Shown: positions 17,101 through 26,544, counted from the first letter of the stretch. The stretch is DNA of 64,000 nucleotides from Fusibacter sp. 3D3 (GCF_001748365.1 NZ_BDHH01000007.1:124001-188000), one strand, 5' to 3'. Notes: generated by a model not told the origin, from the letters alone. Numbers and translations: made by a program.

Positions 17101-17685
17101 ATGAGTAAAAAGAAAAAAGAAAAAATAGACGTTGAAGAAATAGTAATCGATCAAGAAGAAACCGTTTCCCAAGTGGCAGAGGAAGCAGAAATTCAAGAAT
17201 CAGATGAAAGTACCCTCGAAGATCAAAATCTTGAAGCAAGTGGAGAGCAGGATTTGAAAGCAGAAATACAAAACTTAAATGATCGTTACCTTAGATTAAA
17301 TGCAGAATTCCAAAATTATAGGAAACGTGTTGAAAAAGAAAAGACAGATATCTTCAAATACGGCAATGAAAAATTAATCATTGAAATGTTACCCATCATG
17401 GATAACTTTGAAAGAGCGCTATCGTCTTTTGAAGAAGATCATGCAGAAGATAAAGTCTTAAGCGGCGTAAAAATGATTAAAAAATCTTTAGATGATTTCT
17501 TTGAGAAGAATGGTGTTAAAAAGATTGAGGCGGTTAACACACCTTTTGATCCAGATAAGCATCATGCCGTAATGACTGAAGAGGTCGAAGGTGTGGCAGG
17601 TGAGACCGTCGTATCGGTATTCCAAGAAGGGTATGTGTTGGGAGATAAGGTGATTAGACCAAGTATGGTTAAGGTATCTTGTTAA
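17101..17685 (+). CDS. grpE: Nucleotide exchange factor GrpE
   Basis: GrpE releases ADP from DnaK. The protein has the family build: a disordered acidic N-terminus, a long coiled-coil (LNDRYLRLNAEFQNYRKRVEKE), and a C-terminal beta-wing with FDPDKHHAVM and VFQEGYVLGDKVIRPSMVKV. I start it at the ATG at 17101 (MSKKKKEK), eight bases after AAGGA, giving 194 residues. An in-frame ATG at 17080 has no ribosome site. It lies between hrcA and dnaK in the CIRCE-controlled operon. Confidence 0.95.
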   Translation: MSKKKKEKIDVEEIVIDQEETVSQVAEEAEIQESDESTLEDQNLEASGEQDLKAEIQNLNDRYLRLNAEFQNYRKRVEKEKTDIFKYGNEKLIIEMLPIMDNFERALSSFEEDHAEDKVLSGVKMIKKSLDDFFEKNGVKKIEAVNTPFDPDKHHAVMTEEVEGVAGETVVSVFQEGYVLGDKVIRPSMVKVSC

Positions 17686-17712
17686 AGCGTAAAATTTTAA
17701 TAAAATAAGTTA

Positions 17713-17739
17713 AACAGGGCAACCAATCGATTGTCCGTT
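17713..17739 (+). other. Imperfect hairpin between grpE and dnaK
   Basis: AACAGGGCAA pairs imperfectly with TTGTCCGTT around CCAATCGA and is followed by an A-rich stretch, not a T-tract. It could mark an mRNA processing or stability site in the operon. The evidence is weak. Confidence 0.35.
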
Positions 17740-17785
17740 AAAAAAAATAAAACATGAAAAGGTTAAATTATAAGGAGGCAATACA

Positions 17786-19603
17786 ATGGCTAAAATTATT
17801 GGTATTGATTTAGGAACTACAAACTCATGTGTGTCTGTATTAGAAGGTGGCGAAGCTGTAGTTATCCCTAATGCAGAAGGGAATAGAACAACACCGTCAA
17901 TCGTCGCTTTCACAAAAACAGGTGAAAGATTAGTGGGTGAAACTGCAAAAAGACAAGCAATTACAAATCCAGATAGAACAATTATTTCTATAAAAAGAGA
18001 AATGGGTAGAGATCACAAAGTTAAAATTGATGACAAAGTATATTCGCCACAAGAAATTTCTGCAATGATTCTTCAAAAATTAAAAGCAGATGCAGAAAGC
18101 TATTTAGGTGAAACGGTAACAGAGGCTGTCATAACGGTTCCTGCATACTTTACAGATGCTCAAAGACAAGCGACAAAAGACGCTGGTAAAATTGCTGGTT
18201 TAGATGTTAAAAGAATTATCAATGAACCTACAGCAGCTTCATTATCTTATGGATTAGATAAAACAGATAAGCAGCATAAAATCATGGTATTTGACCTTGG
18301 TGGGGGTACATTTGATGTATCAATCCTCGAAATCGGGGATGGTGTTTTCGAAGTGCTTGCAACGAACGGGAATAACCATTTAGGCGGAGACGACTTTGAT
18401 AAAATCGTCATGGATCACTTAGCAGAAGTTTTTAAATCGGAACATGGTGTCGATTTGAGAAACGATAAAATGGCACTTCAAAGATTAAAAGAAGCTGCCG
18501 AAAAAGCAAAAAAAGAGCTCTCTACAACGCAATCTACTAATATCAACTTGCCATTTATAACTGCAACTGCTGAAGGTCCATTGCATTTAAATATTGATTT
18601 AACGCGTTCTAAATTCGAACAGTTGACTAAAGGTTTAGTAGATCAGACAATGGAACCCACTAAAAAAGCACTTAAAGATGCTGGTTTAAATCCAAGCGAT
18701 ATCGAACAAGTTATCTTAGTCGGGGGTTCTACGAGAATTCCAGCGGTACAAGATGCTGTTAAAAAGTTTACGAACAAAGAGCCACATAAAGGCGTTAATC
18801 CAGATGAGTGTGTTGCACTTGGGGCAGCAATTCAAGGTGGCGTTCTTTCAGGCGATGTGAAAGATGTCTTATTGCTTGATGTTACACCACTTTCACTTGG
18901 TATCGAAACTTTAGGCAGTGTGTTTACAAAATTGATCGAAAGAAATACGACGATTCCTACAAAGAAAAGTCAAGTTTTCTCAACTGCTGCGGACAACCAA
19001 ACGGCTGTTGACATTCACGTTTTACAAGGTGAAAGACAAATGGCAGGGGATAATGTCACGCTTGGTAGATTCCAACTTGATGGCATTCCACCCGCAAGAA
19101 GAGGTGTGCCACAAGTAGAAGTTACTTTTGATATCGATGCAAACGGTATTGTAAACGTAAGTGCTAAGGATTTAGGCACTGGAAAAGTGCAACATATTAC
19201 GATTACAGCATCTACACATTTATCAGATGAAGAAATTGAGAAAAAAGTAAAAGAAGCAGAGTTACACGCAGAAGAAGATCGTAAGAAAAAAGAATTGATC
19301 GAAGAAAGAAATAAAGCAGACAATATGATTTATGAAATCGAGAAATCTTTGATTGATCTTGGCGAAGACGTTTCTGAAGATGAAAAAGCAGATATCAATG
19401 CTAAAATAGAAAAATTAAAAGCATCCATGATTACAGATGATGCAGACGTTATAAAAGCTGATTTTGAAGCACTTACAAATGCGTTCCAACCATTAGCTCA
19501 AAAGCTTTACTCAAAAGGTCAAGCGGAACAAGGGCCTCAAGATATGGGTCAAAATTCTTCTGATGATAATGTTGACGAAGCGGATTATGAAGTGGTAGAC
19601 TAA
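17786..19603 (+). CDS. dnaK: Chaperone DnaK (Hsp70)
   Basis: DnaK is the ATP-driven Hsp70 chaperone. It starts [16 protein letters not shown] (phosphate 1) and contains [14 protein letters not shown] (phosphate 2) and [11 protein letters not shown] (adenosine motif). The substrate-binding domain follows with [13 protein letters not shown] in the linker region. A helical lid ends in a flexible tail with [10 protein letters not shown]. Length 605 is normal for Firmicutes. AAGGAGG is well placed. Unlike some relatives, there is no second CIRCE directly in front, so control should come from the hrcA promoter. Confidence 0.99.
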   Translation: MAKIIGIDLGTTNSCVSVLEGGEAVVIPNAEGNRTTPSIVAFTKTGERLVGETAKRQAITNPDRTIISIKREMGRDHKVKIDDKVYSPQEISAMILQKLKADAESYLGETVTEAVITVPAYFTDAQRQATKDAGKIAGLDVKRIINEPTAASLSYGLDKTDKQHKIMVFDLGGGTFDVSILEIGDGVFEVLATNGNNHLGGDDFDKIVMDHLAEVFKSEHGVDLRNDKMALQRLKEAAEKAKKELSTTQSTNINLPFITATAEGPLHLNIDLTRSKFEQLTKGLVDQTMEPTKKALKDAGLNPSDIEQVILVGGSTRIPAVQDAVKKFTNKEPHKGVNPDECVALGAAIQGGVLSGDVKDVLLLDVTPLSLGIETLGSVFTKLIERNTTIPTKKSQVFSTAADNQTAVDIHVLQGERQMAGDNVTLGRFQLDGIPPARRGVPQVEVTFDIDANGIVNVSAKDLGTGKVQHITITASTHLSDEEIEKKVKEAELHAEEDRKKKELIEERNKADNMIYEIEKSLIDLGEDVSEDEKADINAKIEKLKASMITDDADVIKADFEALTNAFQPLAQKLYSKGQAEQGPQDMGQNSSDDNVDEADYEVVD

Positions 19604-19606
19604 TAC

Positions 19607-19665
19607 AGGGCACCTTAGGGTGCCTTCTTAAGATAAGAGGGTTTGAGCTCAACAGAGAGCTCAAA
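19607..19665 (+). other. Two hairpins between dnaK and dnaJ
   Basis: GGCACC/GGTGCC at 19609-19624 is followed by TTCTT. TTTGAGCTC/GAGCTCAAA at 19642-19665 has no T-tract. The first may be a partial terminator that lowers dnaJ relative to dnaK, and the second may stabilise or process the mRNA. Confidence 0.5.
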
Positions 19666-19706
19666 TGTTGTTAAAAATCGGTTTCAATGAGAAAGGCGGA
19701 ATTTTA

Positions 19707-20873
19707 GTGAGTAAAAGCGATTATTATGAGTTGTTGGGTGTCGAACGTAATGCAGATGAAAACGAACTCAAAAAAGCTTATAGAAAACTTGCGATGCAAT
19801 ATCATCCAGATAGAAATCCAGACAATGCAGAAGCAGAAGCTAAATTTAAAGAAATAAATGAAGCTTATGAAGTTTTAAGTGATTCTGAGAAAAGACGTCT
19901 ATATGATCAATTTGGACATGCGGGTGTCAATCAGAATGGCGGTGCAGGCGGTGCTGGATTTGAGGGATTTGGTGGCTTTGAAGATATCATCAATGAAATG
20001 TTTGGTGGCTTCGGTTTTTCATCCTCTTCTTCAAGACGGAATGGCCCGAGAAAAGGTGCCGATATAAGAGCAGACATCACTTTATCGTTTGAAGAAGCGG
20101 CTTTTGGTGTCAAAAAGAAAATTGAATTCTTAAGAACTGAAGAATGTGATGTTTGTCATGGTGCAGGAAATGAACCTGGAACATCAACCCACACTTGTAC
20201 GACTTGTAATGGTAAAGGTGAAGTCAGATATTCTCAAAGATCGCTATTTGGTGAATCCATTAGTGTAAAACCTTGTACCGCATGTAAGGGCAAGGGCGAA
20301 ATCTTCGATACACCATGCCAGCAATGTAAAGGTCATGGTAAAATTAAAAAAAGAAATTCTAAAGAGGTTGATATTCCAGCAGGCGTATTTCATGGTGCCA
20401 ATATGCAACTTAGAGGTGAAGGTGATTTAGGTCAAAATGGGGGACCGCGCGGAGACGTTATAGTGGTTCTGAGAGTGACGCCTCATAAACACTTTACACG
20501 CGATGGCAACGATGTTTATTATGATTTAAATATCACATACACTCAAGCCGTATTAGGCGCTGAGGTCATGGTACCAACCTTGGATGGAAAAGCAAAATTT
20601 GTAATTCCAGAAGGGACTCCAAGTGGTAAACAATTTAAACTTAAAGGCAAAGGCGTCCCAGTTCTTAATGGTTATGGACGAGGCGACCAGTATGTTCGAG
20701 TGATTGTGGAAATTCCTAAAGGTCTTAACAAGAAACAGAAAGAACTCCTTGAAGCTTTTGAGGCTGAAATGACTGGTAAGAAAACCAGCAATTCTACCGC
20801 AGAGGAGACCTCAAAGAGTAAAAAAAAAAATGACAAAGGATTCTTAGGCAAAATGAAGGATGCTTTGAGCTAA
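19707..20873 (+). CDS. dnaJ: Chaperone DnaJ (Hsp40)
   Basis: DnaJ stimulates the DnaK ATPase and delivers substrates. All domains are present: the J domain with YHPDRN, a Gly/Phe-rich linker, four zinc repeats ([32 protein letters not shown]), and the C-terminal substrate domains. I start it at the GTG at 19707, giving [12 protein letters not shown] as in relatives, with AAAGGCGGA upstream. An ATG at 19665 would add 14 unusual residues. The protein is 388 residues long. A strong terminator follows, so prmA may rely on read-through. Confidence 0.97.
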   Translation: MSKSDYYELLGVERNADENELKKAYRKLAMQYHPDRNPDNAEAEAKFKEINEAYEVLSDSEKRRLYDQFGHAGVNQNGGAGGAGFEGFGGFEDIINEMFGGFGFSSSSSRRNGPRKGADIRADITLSFEEAAFGVKKKIEFLRTEECDVCHGAGNEPGTSTHTCTTCNGKGEVRYSQRSLFGESISVKPCTACKGKGEIFDTPCQQCKGHGKIKKRNSKEVDIPAGVFHGANMQLRGEGDLGQNGGPRGDVIVVLRVTPHKHFTRDGNDVYYDLNITYTQAVLGAEVMVPTLDGKAKFVIPEGTPSGKQFKLKGKGVPVLNGYGRGDQYVRVIVEIPKGLNKKQKELLEAFEAEMTGKKTSNSTAEETSKSKKKNDKGFLGKMKDALS

Positions 20874-20876
20874 ATG

Positions 20877-20904
20877 AAATCTCTTGTTTATCAAGAGATT
20901 TTTT
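20877..20904 (+). terminator. Intrinsic terminator after dnaJ
   Basis: AAATCTCTTG pairs exactly with CAAGAGATTT around TTTAT and runs into TTTTTT. It ends 19 bases before the prmA ATG. Confidence 0.9.
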
Positions 20905-20922
20905 GCAAACAAGGAGCAAAAT

Positions 20923-21855
20923 ATGAGCTGGTTTGAAATAAAAATTAAAACAAGTGAAATGGCGGTAGAAGCCGTTTCTAATATACTCTGTGACGTGGGT
21001 GCAGGTGGTGTGATGATCTTAAATCCAAACGACCCCGATTTTCACAATCAATCTCAGGGGAAATGGGATTACTATGATCCTCAAAATATAACGCTTGATT
21101 TTGAGGGCGTCTTAGTGACCGGATATCTTGAAAAAGAAAATGTTGAAGACTCAATCGATATTATTAAAGAACGTATTTCACATCTGCAAGAATTTGGTTT
21201 AGATCCAGGATTAGGCGAAATTTCATGTGAGATCGTTGATCCCAAGGATTGGGAAAATGAATGGAAAAAATATTTTAAGCCTATTCGCCTTGGTGAACAT
21301 ATGGTCGTTAAACCCACATGGGAAACTTTTGATGCAAAAGAAGATGACATTATAATAGAAATTGATCCTGGAAATGCTTTTGGTTCTGGAACGCATGAGA
21401 CCACCTCAATGTGCATTGAGATGATCGAAAAATATATGAAAACAACCGATACTGTAATTGATGTAGGTTGTGGAAGTGGTATATTGTCCATTGCTGCCGG
21501 TCTATTAGGGGCTCAAAATGTGGTTGCAGTTGATATTGATGAAAATGCTGTAAGGACTGCGAAAGAAAATCTTGATCACAATGGCTTGACTAAGATCTCT
21601 GATGTGAGACATGGCGATCTGCTTTCGGTTATTACCGAAAAAGGGGATTTAGTGGTTGCGAATATCATTGCAGAAATTATCGTGATGCTCGTTGATGATA
21701 TCGACAAAGTGCTCAAAGAAAAGGCATATTTTATTGCCTCAGGGATTATTCTGAGTAGAATAAAAATGGTAACGGATAAACTTGAATCTTCTGGATTCAA
21801 AGTGCTTGAAGTTATAGAAAAGGGCGAGTGGGCCGTTGTTGTTTCGCAAAAATAA
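20923..21855 (+). CDS. prmA: Ribosomal protein L11 methyltransferase
   Basis: PrmA trimethylates ribosomal protein L11 with S-adenosylmethionine. The protein has an N-terminal substrate-recognition part (MSWFEIKIKTSEMAVEAV) and the Rossmann core with DPGNAFGSGTHETT, motif I DVGCGSGILSIAA and VANIIAEIIV (the NPPF-like post-motif). I chose the ATG at 20923, with AAGGAG eight bases upstream. The longer frame from 20884 begins inside the dnaJ terminator. The 310-residue length fits the family. The order prmA-rsmE-mtaB after dnaJ is typical for Clostridia. Confidence 0.95.
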   Translation: MSWFEIKIKTSEMAVEAVSNILCDVGAGGVMILNPNDPDFHNQSQGKWDYYDPQNITLDFEGVLVTGYLEKENVEDSIDIIKERISHLQEFGLDPGLGEISCEIVDPKDWENEWKKYFKPIRLGEHMVVKPTWETFDAKEDDIIIEIDPGNAFGSGTHETTSMCIEMIEKYMKTTDTVIDVGCGSGILSIAAGLLGAQNVVAVDIDENAVRTAKENLDHNGLTKISDVRHGDLLSVITEKGDLVVANIIAEIIVMLVDDIDKVLKEKAYFIASGIILSRIKMVTDKLESSGFKVLEVIEKGEWAVVVSQK

Positions 21856-21873
21856 GGAAATGAGGCGCTTAAA

Positions 21874-22623
21874 ATGTATAAATTCTTTTTAAACCAAGAA
21901 GATCAAATTGAAGCGGATCATATCCTTGTGCGTCATGCGGACTCGGTAAGACATCTAGAAAAATCGTTGAGGGTTAAAGTTGGCGAAAGGATTACCTTTA
22001 GTACTGGTGAGCTCAGTTACATTGGAGAGATCGTCGACATCACATCTCAAATGATAAAACTAAAAATAATGGGCACTCATGAAGCCCAAAACGAATCACC
22101 GCTTAAAATTGACATCTATCAATGCTTGCCTAAAGGACAAAAATTAGAACTTATTATACAAAAAAATGTAGAGCTTGGTGTTCGTGATTTCTATCTTGTG
22201 GAATCCAAGAGATGCATCGTTGAATATAAAGGAAAAGATGTTCAAAAGAAGCTGGAAAGACTCGATAAGATTGCACTTGAAGCTGCAAAACAATCCAAGC
22301 GGGATTATATTTCCACGGTGAAAGCCGTGTTGCCATTTCAAAACCTAAAAGCATATTTAACGGCATATGATCTTGTGTTAGTGCTCTATGAGTCCGAAGA
22401 GGACCTCTTTATAAACGATGTCCTCAAGGGGTTTGAGCCTAAAACAATTGCGGTGGTTATTGGTCCAGAAGGTGGCTTTGAATCCAGTGAAATCGATCAA
22501 CTTAAATCGTATGGGGCGCAAATCGTAACGCTTGGAAAACGTATATTGCGAACAGAAACAGCAGGCTTTACCTGTGTTGCCTGTCTTCAATATGCCATTG
22601 GTGATTTGTCATCAAGAAAGTAG
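21874..22623 (+). CDS. rsmE: 16S rRNA m3U1498 methyltransferase RsmE
   Basis: RsmE methylates N3 of U1498 in 16S rRNA. It is a SPOUT enzyme with an N-terminal PUA-like domain (about 1-70). The trefoil-knot motifs are VVIGPEGGFESSEID and LGKRILRTETAG near the C-terminus. The segment ECLPKGQ-like QCLPKGQKLELIIQKNVELG is also typical. At 249 residues it is the standard size. It follows prmA by 18 bases and is followed by mtaB after 19 bases, forming one unit. Confidence 0.95.
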   Translation: MYKFFLNQEDQIEADHILVRHADSVRHLEKSLRVKVGERITFSTGELSYIGEIVDITSQMIKLKIMGTHEAQNESPLKIDIYQCLPKGQKLELIIQKNVELGVRDFYLVESKRCIVEYKGKDVQKKLERLDKIALEAAKQSKRDYISTVKAVLPFQNLKAYLTAYDLVLVLYESEEDLFINDVLKGFEPKTIAVVIGPEGGFESSEIDQLKSYGAQIVTLGKRILRTETAGFTCVACLQYAIGDLSSRK

Positions 22624-22642
22624 GTTAGAGTAGGAGTTTTTA

Positions 22643-23950
22643 ATGCATAAAGTAGCATTCGTAACCTTGGGTTGCAAAACAAACCAATATGAAACAGATG
22701 CCTTGATGGATCTTTTCTATAATCATAGATTTGAGATTGTAGACTTTGATGAATATGCGGATGTTTATATCATCAATACCTGTACTGTAACGAACGTTGG
22801 GGATCAAAAGTCTAGGCAGATGATCAGAAGGGCGAAGAAAAATAACGCCGAGGCAATAGTTGTGGTCATAGGGTGTTATGCTCAAATTTCTCCAGATGAA
22901 GTTTCTGCGATTGAAGAGGTGGATATCGTCATAGGGACGGATGCCCGAGGCGATATTATTAAGTATATTGAAGATTATCAAAAAGGACTTACTGAAAAAC
23001 CTTATGTGATCGTCAAAGATATCATGAAGATCAAACAATTTGAAGAATTAACCGTGAAACATATCAAAGAGCACACAAGAGCTTTCATTAAAATTCAAGA
23101 AGGTTGTAATCAGTTTTGTTCGTATTGCATCATCCCCTATGCAAGAGGTCAAGTTAGAAGTCGATCCCTTGAGAACATTGTGAATGAAATGACAGCGCTC
23201 ACGCTTGAAGGGTATAAGGAGTTTGTATTAACGGGGATCCATATCGGTTCGTATGGCCTTGATCTTGAAAATATACAATTGATTGACCTCTTGGAAGCGA
23301 TCCATAAAATTCAAGGTGTAAAGCGCATAAGACTTGGTTCAATTGAACCGAGACTGATTACGAACACTTTTGTTGAACGTTTGAAACCTTTAAATAAGAT
23401 TTGTGATCATTTTCATCTATCCATGCAAAGTGGCTCCAACATGGTTCTTCAAAGAATGAATCGGAAATACAATACAGCTGAATACGAGCAAGCCGTTATA
23501 GCACTTCGTCAAATTTATAAAAAGCCTTCTATCACAACGGATATCATTGTGGGATTTCCAGGTGAGACAGATGAAGCCTTTAAGGAAACACTGAACTTTG
23601 TTGATCGGATTCAGTTCAGTGAGATTCATGTGTTTAAGTTTTCAAAAAGAGAGGGAACGCCCGCCGCTACAATGTCAGATCAAATTCATGGCGATGTAAA
23701 AAAGAAGAGAAGTGAAGCGCTTATTGCTTTAGGAGAATCACTAGAGAAAGCATACAGACAATCCTACGTTGACACATGTCTTGAGGTGTTGTTTGAGTCT
23801 TATAAAGCCGGGTACTGGATTGGTCATACGACGAATTACATCAAGGTGGCAGTCCTAGGTGAGGTTTCTCAAAATTTAATCAAGCAAATTCATACGGTGC
23901 GCATTGAAGCTTATGAAAATCATCAACTCATGGGCAAAATAATTTCATGA
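22643..23950 (+). CDS. mtaB: tRNA t6A37 methylthiotransferase MtaB
   Basis: MtaB converts t6A37 to ms2t6A37 in tRNAs reading ANN codons, using two iron-sulphur clusters. The N-terminal UPF0004 cysteines are visible in TLGCKTNQYE, NTCTVT and IGCYAQ. The radical SAM motif is CNQFCSYC (CxxxCxxC), followed by PYARGQVRSR. A TRAM-like C-terminal domain ends the 435-residue protein. VTLGCKTNQYETDALM is characteristic of MtaB rather than MiaB or RimO. It is the last gene of the hrcA-region unit, since a promoter for the HIT gene follows. Confidence 0.95.
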   Translation: MHKVAFVTLGCKTNQYETDALMDLFYNHRFEIVDFDEYADVYIINTCTVTNVGDQKSRQMIRRAKKNNAEAIVVVIGCYAQISPDEVSAIEEVDIVIGTDARGDIIKYIEDYQKGLTEKPYVIVKDIMKIKQFEELTVKHIKEHTRAFIKIQEGCNQFCSYCIIPYARGQVRSRSLENIVNEMTALTLEGYKEFVLTGIHIGSYGLDLENIQLIDLLEAIHKIQGVKRIRLGSIEPRLITNTFVERLKPLNKICDHFHLSMQSGSNMVLQRMNRKYNTAEYEQAVIALRQIYKKPSITTDIIVGFPGETDEAFKETLNFVDRIQFSEIHVFKFSKREGTPAATMSDQIHGDVKKKRSEALIALGESLEKAYRQSYVDTCLEVLFESYKAGYWIGHTTNYIKVAVLGEVSQNLIKQIHTVRIEAYENHQLMGKIIS

Positions 23951-23965
23951 AATGTTAAAATTATT

Positions 23966-23994
23966 TTGTGACTCTCAATAAAATTTGGTATAAT
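23966..23994 (+). promoter_or_regulatory. Sigma-A promoter for the HIT gene
   Basis: TTGTGA (23966-23971), 17 bases, TATAAT (23989-23994). The predicted start is near 24001. Confidence 0.8.
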
Positions 23995-23999
23995 TAATT

Positions 24000-24036
24000 A
24001 GACAATAATCCTAATACTGTTTAGGGTTTGTTGTCT
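24000..24036 (+). promoter_or_regulatory. Leader hairpin of the HIT gene
   Basis: AGACAA and CCTAA pair with TTAGG and TTGTCT, giving a two-part stem at the predicted 5' end of the mRNA. It ends 44 bases before the start codon. It is likely a 5'-protecting structure, and no known riboswitch is recognised. Confidence 0.45.
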
Positions 24037-24080
24037 TGTAATGTTTAAATGAATTCAGACATATGAGAGGAGGTGTTATA

Positions 24081-24422
24081 GTGGATTGTATATTTTGTAA
24101 GATTATAAACGGCGAAATTCCATCGTCTAAAGTTTATGAAGATGAGTTAGTCTATGCATTTGAAGACATCAATCCGAGTGCGCCTGTCCATGTTCTCATA
24201 GTCCCAAAAGAACATATTGCGTCGTTAGAAGAAATGGATGAAAGGCACACAAGCCTCATTGGACATTTACATCTTGTGGCATCAAAAATTGCCAAAGAGA
24301 GAAAGATCGATGAGAGTGGGTATCGTTTTCTTACAAATGTTGGTAAAGACGGAGGTCAAAGTGTGTTTCATCTTCATTATCATTTACTTGGCGGTAGAAC
24401 TTTACAGTGGCCACCAGGTTAA
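24081..24422 (+). CDS. HIT family nucleotide hydrolase (HinT-like)
   Basis: HIT proteins of this branch hydrolyse nucleoside phosphoramidates or acyl-adenylates. The catalytic triad motif HLHYHLLGGR fits HxHxHxx. The N-terminal DCIFCKIINGEIPSSKVYEDE and DINPSAPVHVLIVPKEH are family hallmarks. I start it at the GTG at 24081, right after GAGAGGAGG. An upstream in-frame ATG at 24063 overlaps the ribosome site. That gives 113 residues, the usual size. It has its own promoter and precedes rpsU by 116 bases, a common Clostridia arrangement. Confidence 0.93.
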   Translation: MDCIFCKIINGEIPSSKVYEDELVYAFEDINPSAPVHVLIVPKEHIASLEEMDERHTSLIGHLHLVASKIAKERKIDESGYRFLTNVGKDGGQSVFHLHYHLLGGRTLQWPPG

Positions 24423-24428
24423 AATGGC

Positions 24429-24470
24429 ACTAAAAATATATTGCAATAGTCATATTTTTAGTGTATAATA
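24429..24470 (+). promoter_or_regulatory. rpsU promoter embedded in a 12-bp inverted repeat
   Basis: CACTAAAAATAT (24429-24440) and ATATTTTTAGTG (24453-24464) are exact complements. The -35 TTGCAA (24442-24447) sits in the loop, the right arm fills the 17-base spacer, and TATAAT (24465-24470) follows at once. It may also act as a terminator-like hairpin for the HIT transcript, though it lacks a T-tract. Confidence 0.75.
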
Positions 24471-24538
24471 ACGAAGTATGTTCTAGGTACATTCCTCTGT
24501 ACTATTTAAGAATCTATTAACGGAGGGAGGGAATGTGT

Positions 24539-24721
24539 ATGTCTGGCATCAAAGTAGGAGAAAATGAAAGTATTGATAGTGCTTTAAAAAGATTTAAAAG
24601 AGAGACTTCAAAAGCTGGCGTAATGGCTGAGATCAAGAAAAGAAGACATTACGAAAAGCCTAGTGTAAAGCGTAAGAAAAAATCTGAAGCAGCTAGAAAG
24701 AAAAAAAAACGTCAAGCTTAG
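24539..24721 (+). CDS. rpsU: 30S ribosomal protein S21
   Basis: S21 is a small basic protein of the 30S platform that aids initiation. The 60-residue product reads [19 protein letters not shown], then a Lys/Arg-rich tail ending RKKKKRQA. The ATG at 24539 fits the family and lies seven bases after GGAGGGAGGG. The alternative ATG at 24533 adds only Met-Cys. It is followed by yqeY after 15 bases, the typical rpsU-yqeY pair. Confidence 0.96.
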   Translation: MSGIKVGENESIDSALKRFKRETSKAGVMAEIKKRRHYEKPSVKRKKKSEAARKKKKRQA

Positions 24722-24736
24722 AGAGAGGGTGAAAAT

Positions 24737-25183
24737 ATGTCACTAGCGAATAAGCTGACTGATGATTTGAAAGATGCAATGAGATCAAAAGACAAAGTGA
24801 GAAAGTCTGTAATTATAATGCTTCGAGCTGCAATTAAGCAAATTGAAGTTGATGAGAGAAGAGCACTTTCTGAGGAAGATGTCATAGAGATTATCGCAAA
24901 ACAAATCAAGCAGAAAAAAAGTGCCATCGATGAGTTCTCAAAAGGTGGTCGAGAAGACTTAGTTGATTTAACTAAGACTGAAATTGATATGCTTATGACT
25001 TATTTACCAGAACAGCTTTCTGAGGAGGCAATTGTTGAGATTATTGCTCAGGCAATAGAAACGACAAGTGCTACCACAATGAAAGATATGGGTAAGGTTA
25101 TGGGAATCGTTTCAGAATCTACAAAAGGTAAAGCGGACGGTAAGCTTATTGCTGATCTCGTCAAAAAATCTTTATCAAAATAA
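24737..25183 (+). CDS. yqeY: YqeY / GatB-like domain protein
   Basis: YqeY proteins are helical and share the tail domain of GatB, the tRNA-dependent amidotransferase subunit. Their exact role is unsettled. The 148-residue protein has MSLANKLTDDLKDAMRSKDKVRKSVIIMLRAA at its start (shown in parts: KLTDDLKDAMRSKDK and SVIIMLRAAIK), LMTYLPEQLS in the middle and MGKVMGIVSESTKGKADG near the end, all typical. It is cotranscribed with rpsU and closed by a terminator. Confidence 0.92.
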   Translation: MSLANKLTDDLKDAMRSKDKVRKSVIIMLRAAIKQIEVDERRALSEEDVIEIIAKQIKQKKSAIDEFSKGGREDLVDLTKTEIDMLMTYLPEQLSEEAIVEIIAQAIETTSATTMKDMGKVMGIVSESTKGKADGKLIADLVKKSLSK

Positions 25184-25207
25184 GATCTGTTACTTTAACA
25201 GTTGATT

Positions 25208-25245
25208 AAATAGCACTTTCCATACGGGAAGTGCTATTTATTTTG
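25208..25245 (+). terminator. Intrinsic terminator after yqeY
   Basis: AAATAGCACTT pairs with AAGTGCTATTT (inner TCC/GGG) and runs into ATTTT. Confidence 0.85.
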
Positions 25246-25258
25246 AAATAATAAATCT

Positions 25259-25308
25259 AAAAAAACGGTCTGGAGTGGCATTTATACGGCTAATTTCTGA
25301 CCGTTTTT
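25259..25308 (+). other. Second hairpin in the yqeY-phoH spacer
   Basis: AAAAACGGTC (25261-25270) and GACCGTTTTT (25299-25308) are exact complements separated by 28 bases. The T-tract makes it terminator-like, but one terminator already precedes it. The remaining spacer up to 25472 is very AT-rich and should hold the phoH promoter. I could not fix its boxes. Confidence 0.5.
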
Positions 25309-25472
25309 ATCATTATGGATTTTTTAGTCAATATTTATTTAAAATATAACTTAATATTATTTAAATAAAACGCTCATATTTATGATAAAATAATAGAAAA
25401 TCCTTTTTTTATTATAGACAACAAGATTTGAGACATCAAGAAACCGTTCAGATGTTGTTATTAGGAGGTAAA

Positions 25473-26504
25473 ATGTCAGAAACTTCAACAAAAAGAATTG
25501 CGCTCAATGATTTTAACGCTTTGCATTTACTCTTTGGTAATTTGGATGAAAATATAAAAATAATTGAGAAACATTATGATGTGAATATTACGTCCAGAGA
25601 TGGTGAAATCCTCATTAAAGGGAACGAGGCGCAAGTTAATGCTGTGGCAGAAGTTATTCAAAATTTAATTGCGGCCCTTCAATCGGGTGAAACCATCGAC
25701 AGACAACGTATTCATTATGTCATACAGTCTGTAAATATAGGCGATAGCTCAAAACTAGAAGATCTAAATAAAACTTTTGTCTGTGTAACCGCAAAAGGCA
25801 AATATCTCAAACCTAAAACGATTGGACAGGGAAATTACATTAAAGCTATTCAAAAGAATGCAGTCGTCTTTGGCATTGGACCGGCGGGAACTGGAAAAAC
25901 CTATCTTGCAGTGGCTATGGCGGTGCGTGCCTTTAAAAATAATGAAGTGACTCGAATTATCATCACGCGTCCTGCTGTTGAAGCAGGAGAAAGCTTAGGT
26001 TTTTTACCGGGTGATTTACAGATGAAAGTAGACCCGTATTTGAGGCCTTTGTATGATGCTTTATATGATATTCTAGGTGCGGATACTTACAACAACTATA
26101 AAGAACGCGGTTTGATAGAAGTAGCACCACTAGCCTATATGAGAGGACGAACGCTCGATAATGCGTTTATCATTTTAGACGAAGCACAAAATACAACCAA
26201 ACAACAAATGAAGATGTTTCTTACACGTTTTGGCTTTGGCTCAAAAGTGGTTGTGAACGGTGATATAACTCAAATCGATTTGCCAACGGGAAAAAAATCA
26301 GGCCTTGTGAATGCAATTGAAGTCTTAAATGATGTAGAAGGTATCCATTTTATATATTTAACGGAACGTGATGTTGTCAGACATGAGCTCGTTAAAAAAA
26401 TCATTACATGTTATGATCAATATGAAAAAAAAGAAAAAAACATTGCTGAGAAAAAGCAAGCTCAAAAGAAAAATCTTACTCGAAAAAACAAGCCTAATTA
26501 CTGA
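25473..26504 (+). CDS. phoH: PhoH-like ATPase
   Basis: PhoH-like (YbeZ) ATPases are linked to RNA metabolism and to the endonuclease YbeY. The 343-residue protein has an N-terminal KH-like segment (about 15-80), Walker A GPAGTGKTYLA, Walker B FIILDEAQN, and GESLGFLPGD and VVVNGDITQIDLP, all family motifs. I start it at the ATG at 25473 because AGGAGG lies five bases before it. A TTG at 25428 would add 15 residues. The Lys-rich tail is typical. It heads the run phoH-pgpH-ybeY. Confidence 0.93.
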   Translation: MSETSTKRIALNDFNALHLLFGNLDENIKIIEKHYDVNITSRDGEILIKGNEAQVNAVAEVIQNLIAALQSGETIDRQRIHYVIQSVNIGDSSKLEDLNKTFVCVTAKGKYLKPKTIGQGNYIKAIQKNAVVFGIGPAGTGKTYLAVAMAVRAFKNNEVTRIIITRPAVEAGESLGFLPGDLQMKVDPYLRPLYDALYDILGADTYNNYKERGLIEVAPLAYMRGRTLDNAFIILDEAQNTTKQQMKMFLTRFGFGSKVVVNGDITQIDLPTGKKSGLVNAIEVLNDVEGIHFIYLTERDVVRHELVKKIITCYDQYEKKEKNIAEKKQAQKKNLTRKNKPNY

Positions 26505-26544
26505 TTCTATAGGAGTCTTTTGACAAAAACAACGGGAGGCAAAC

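Noticed and set aside
17686-17785. Second CIRCE in front of dnaK
   Set aside because: No TTAGCACTC/GAGTGCTAA pair is present; only an imperfect hairpin is seen.
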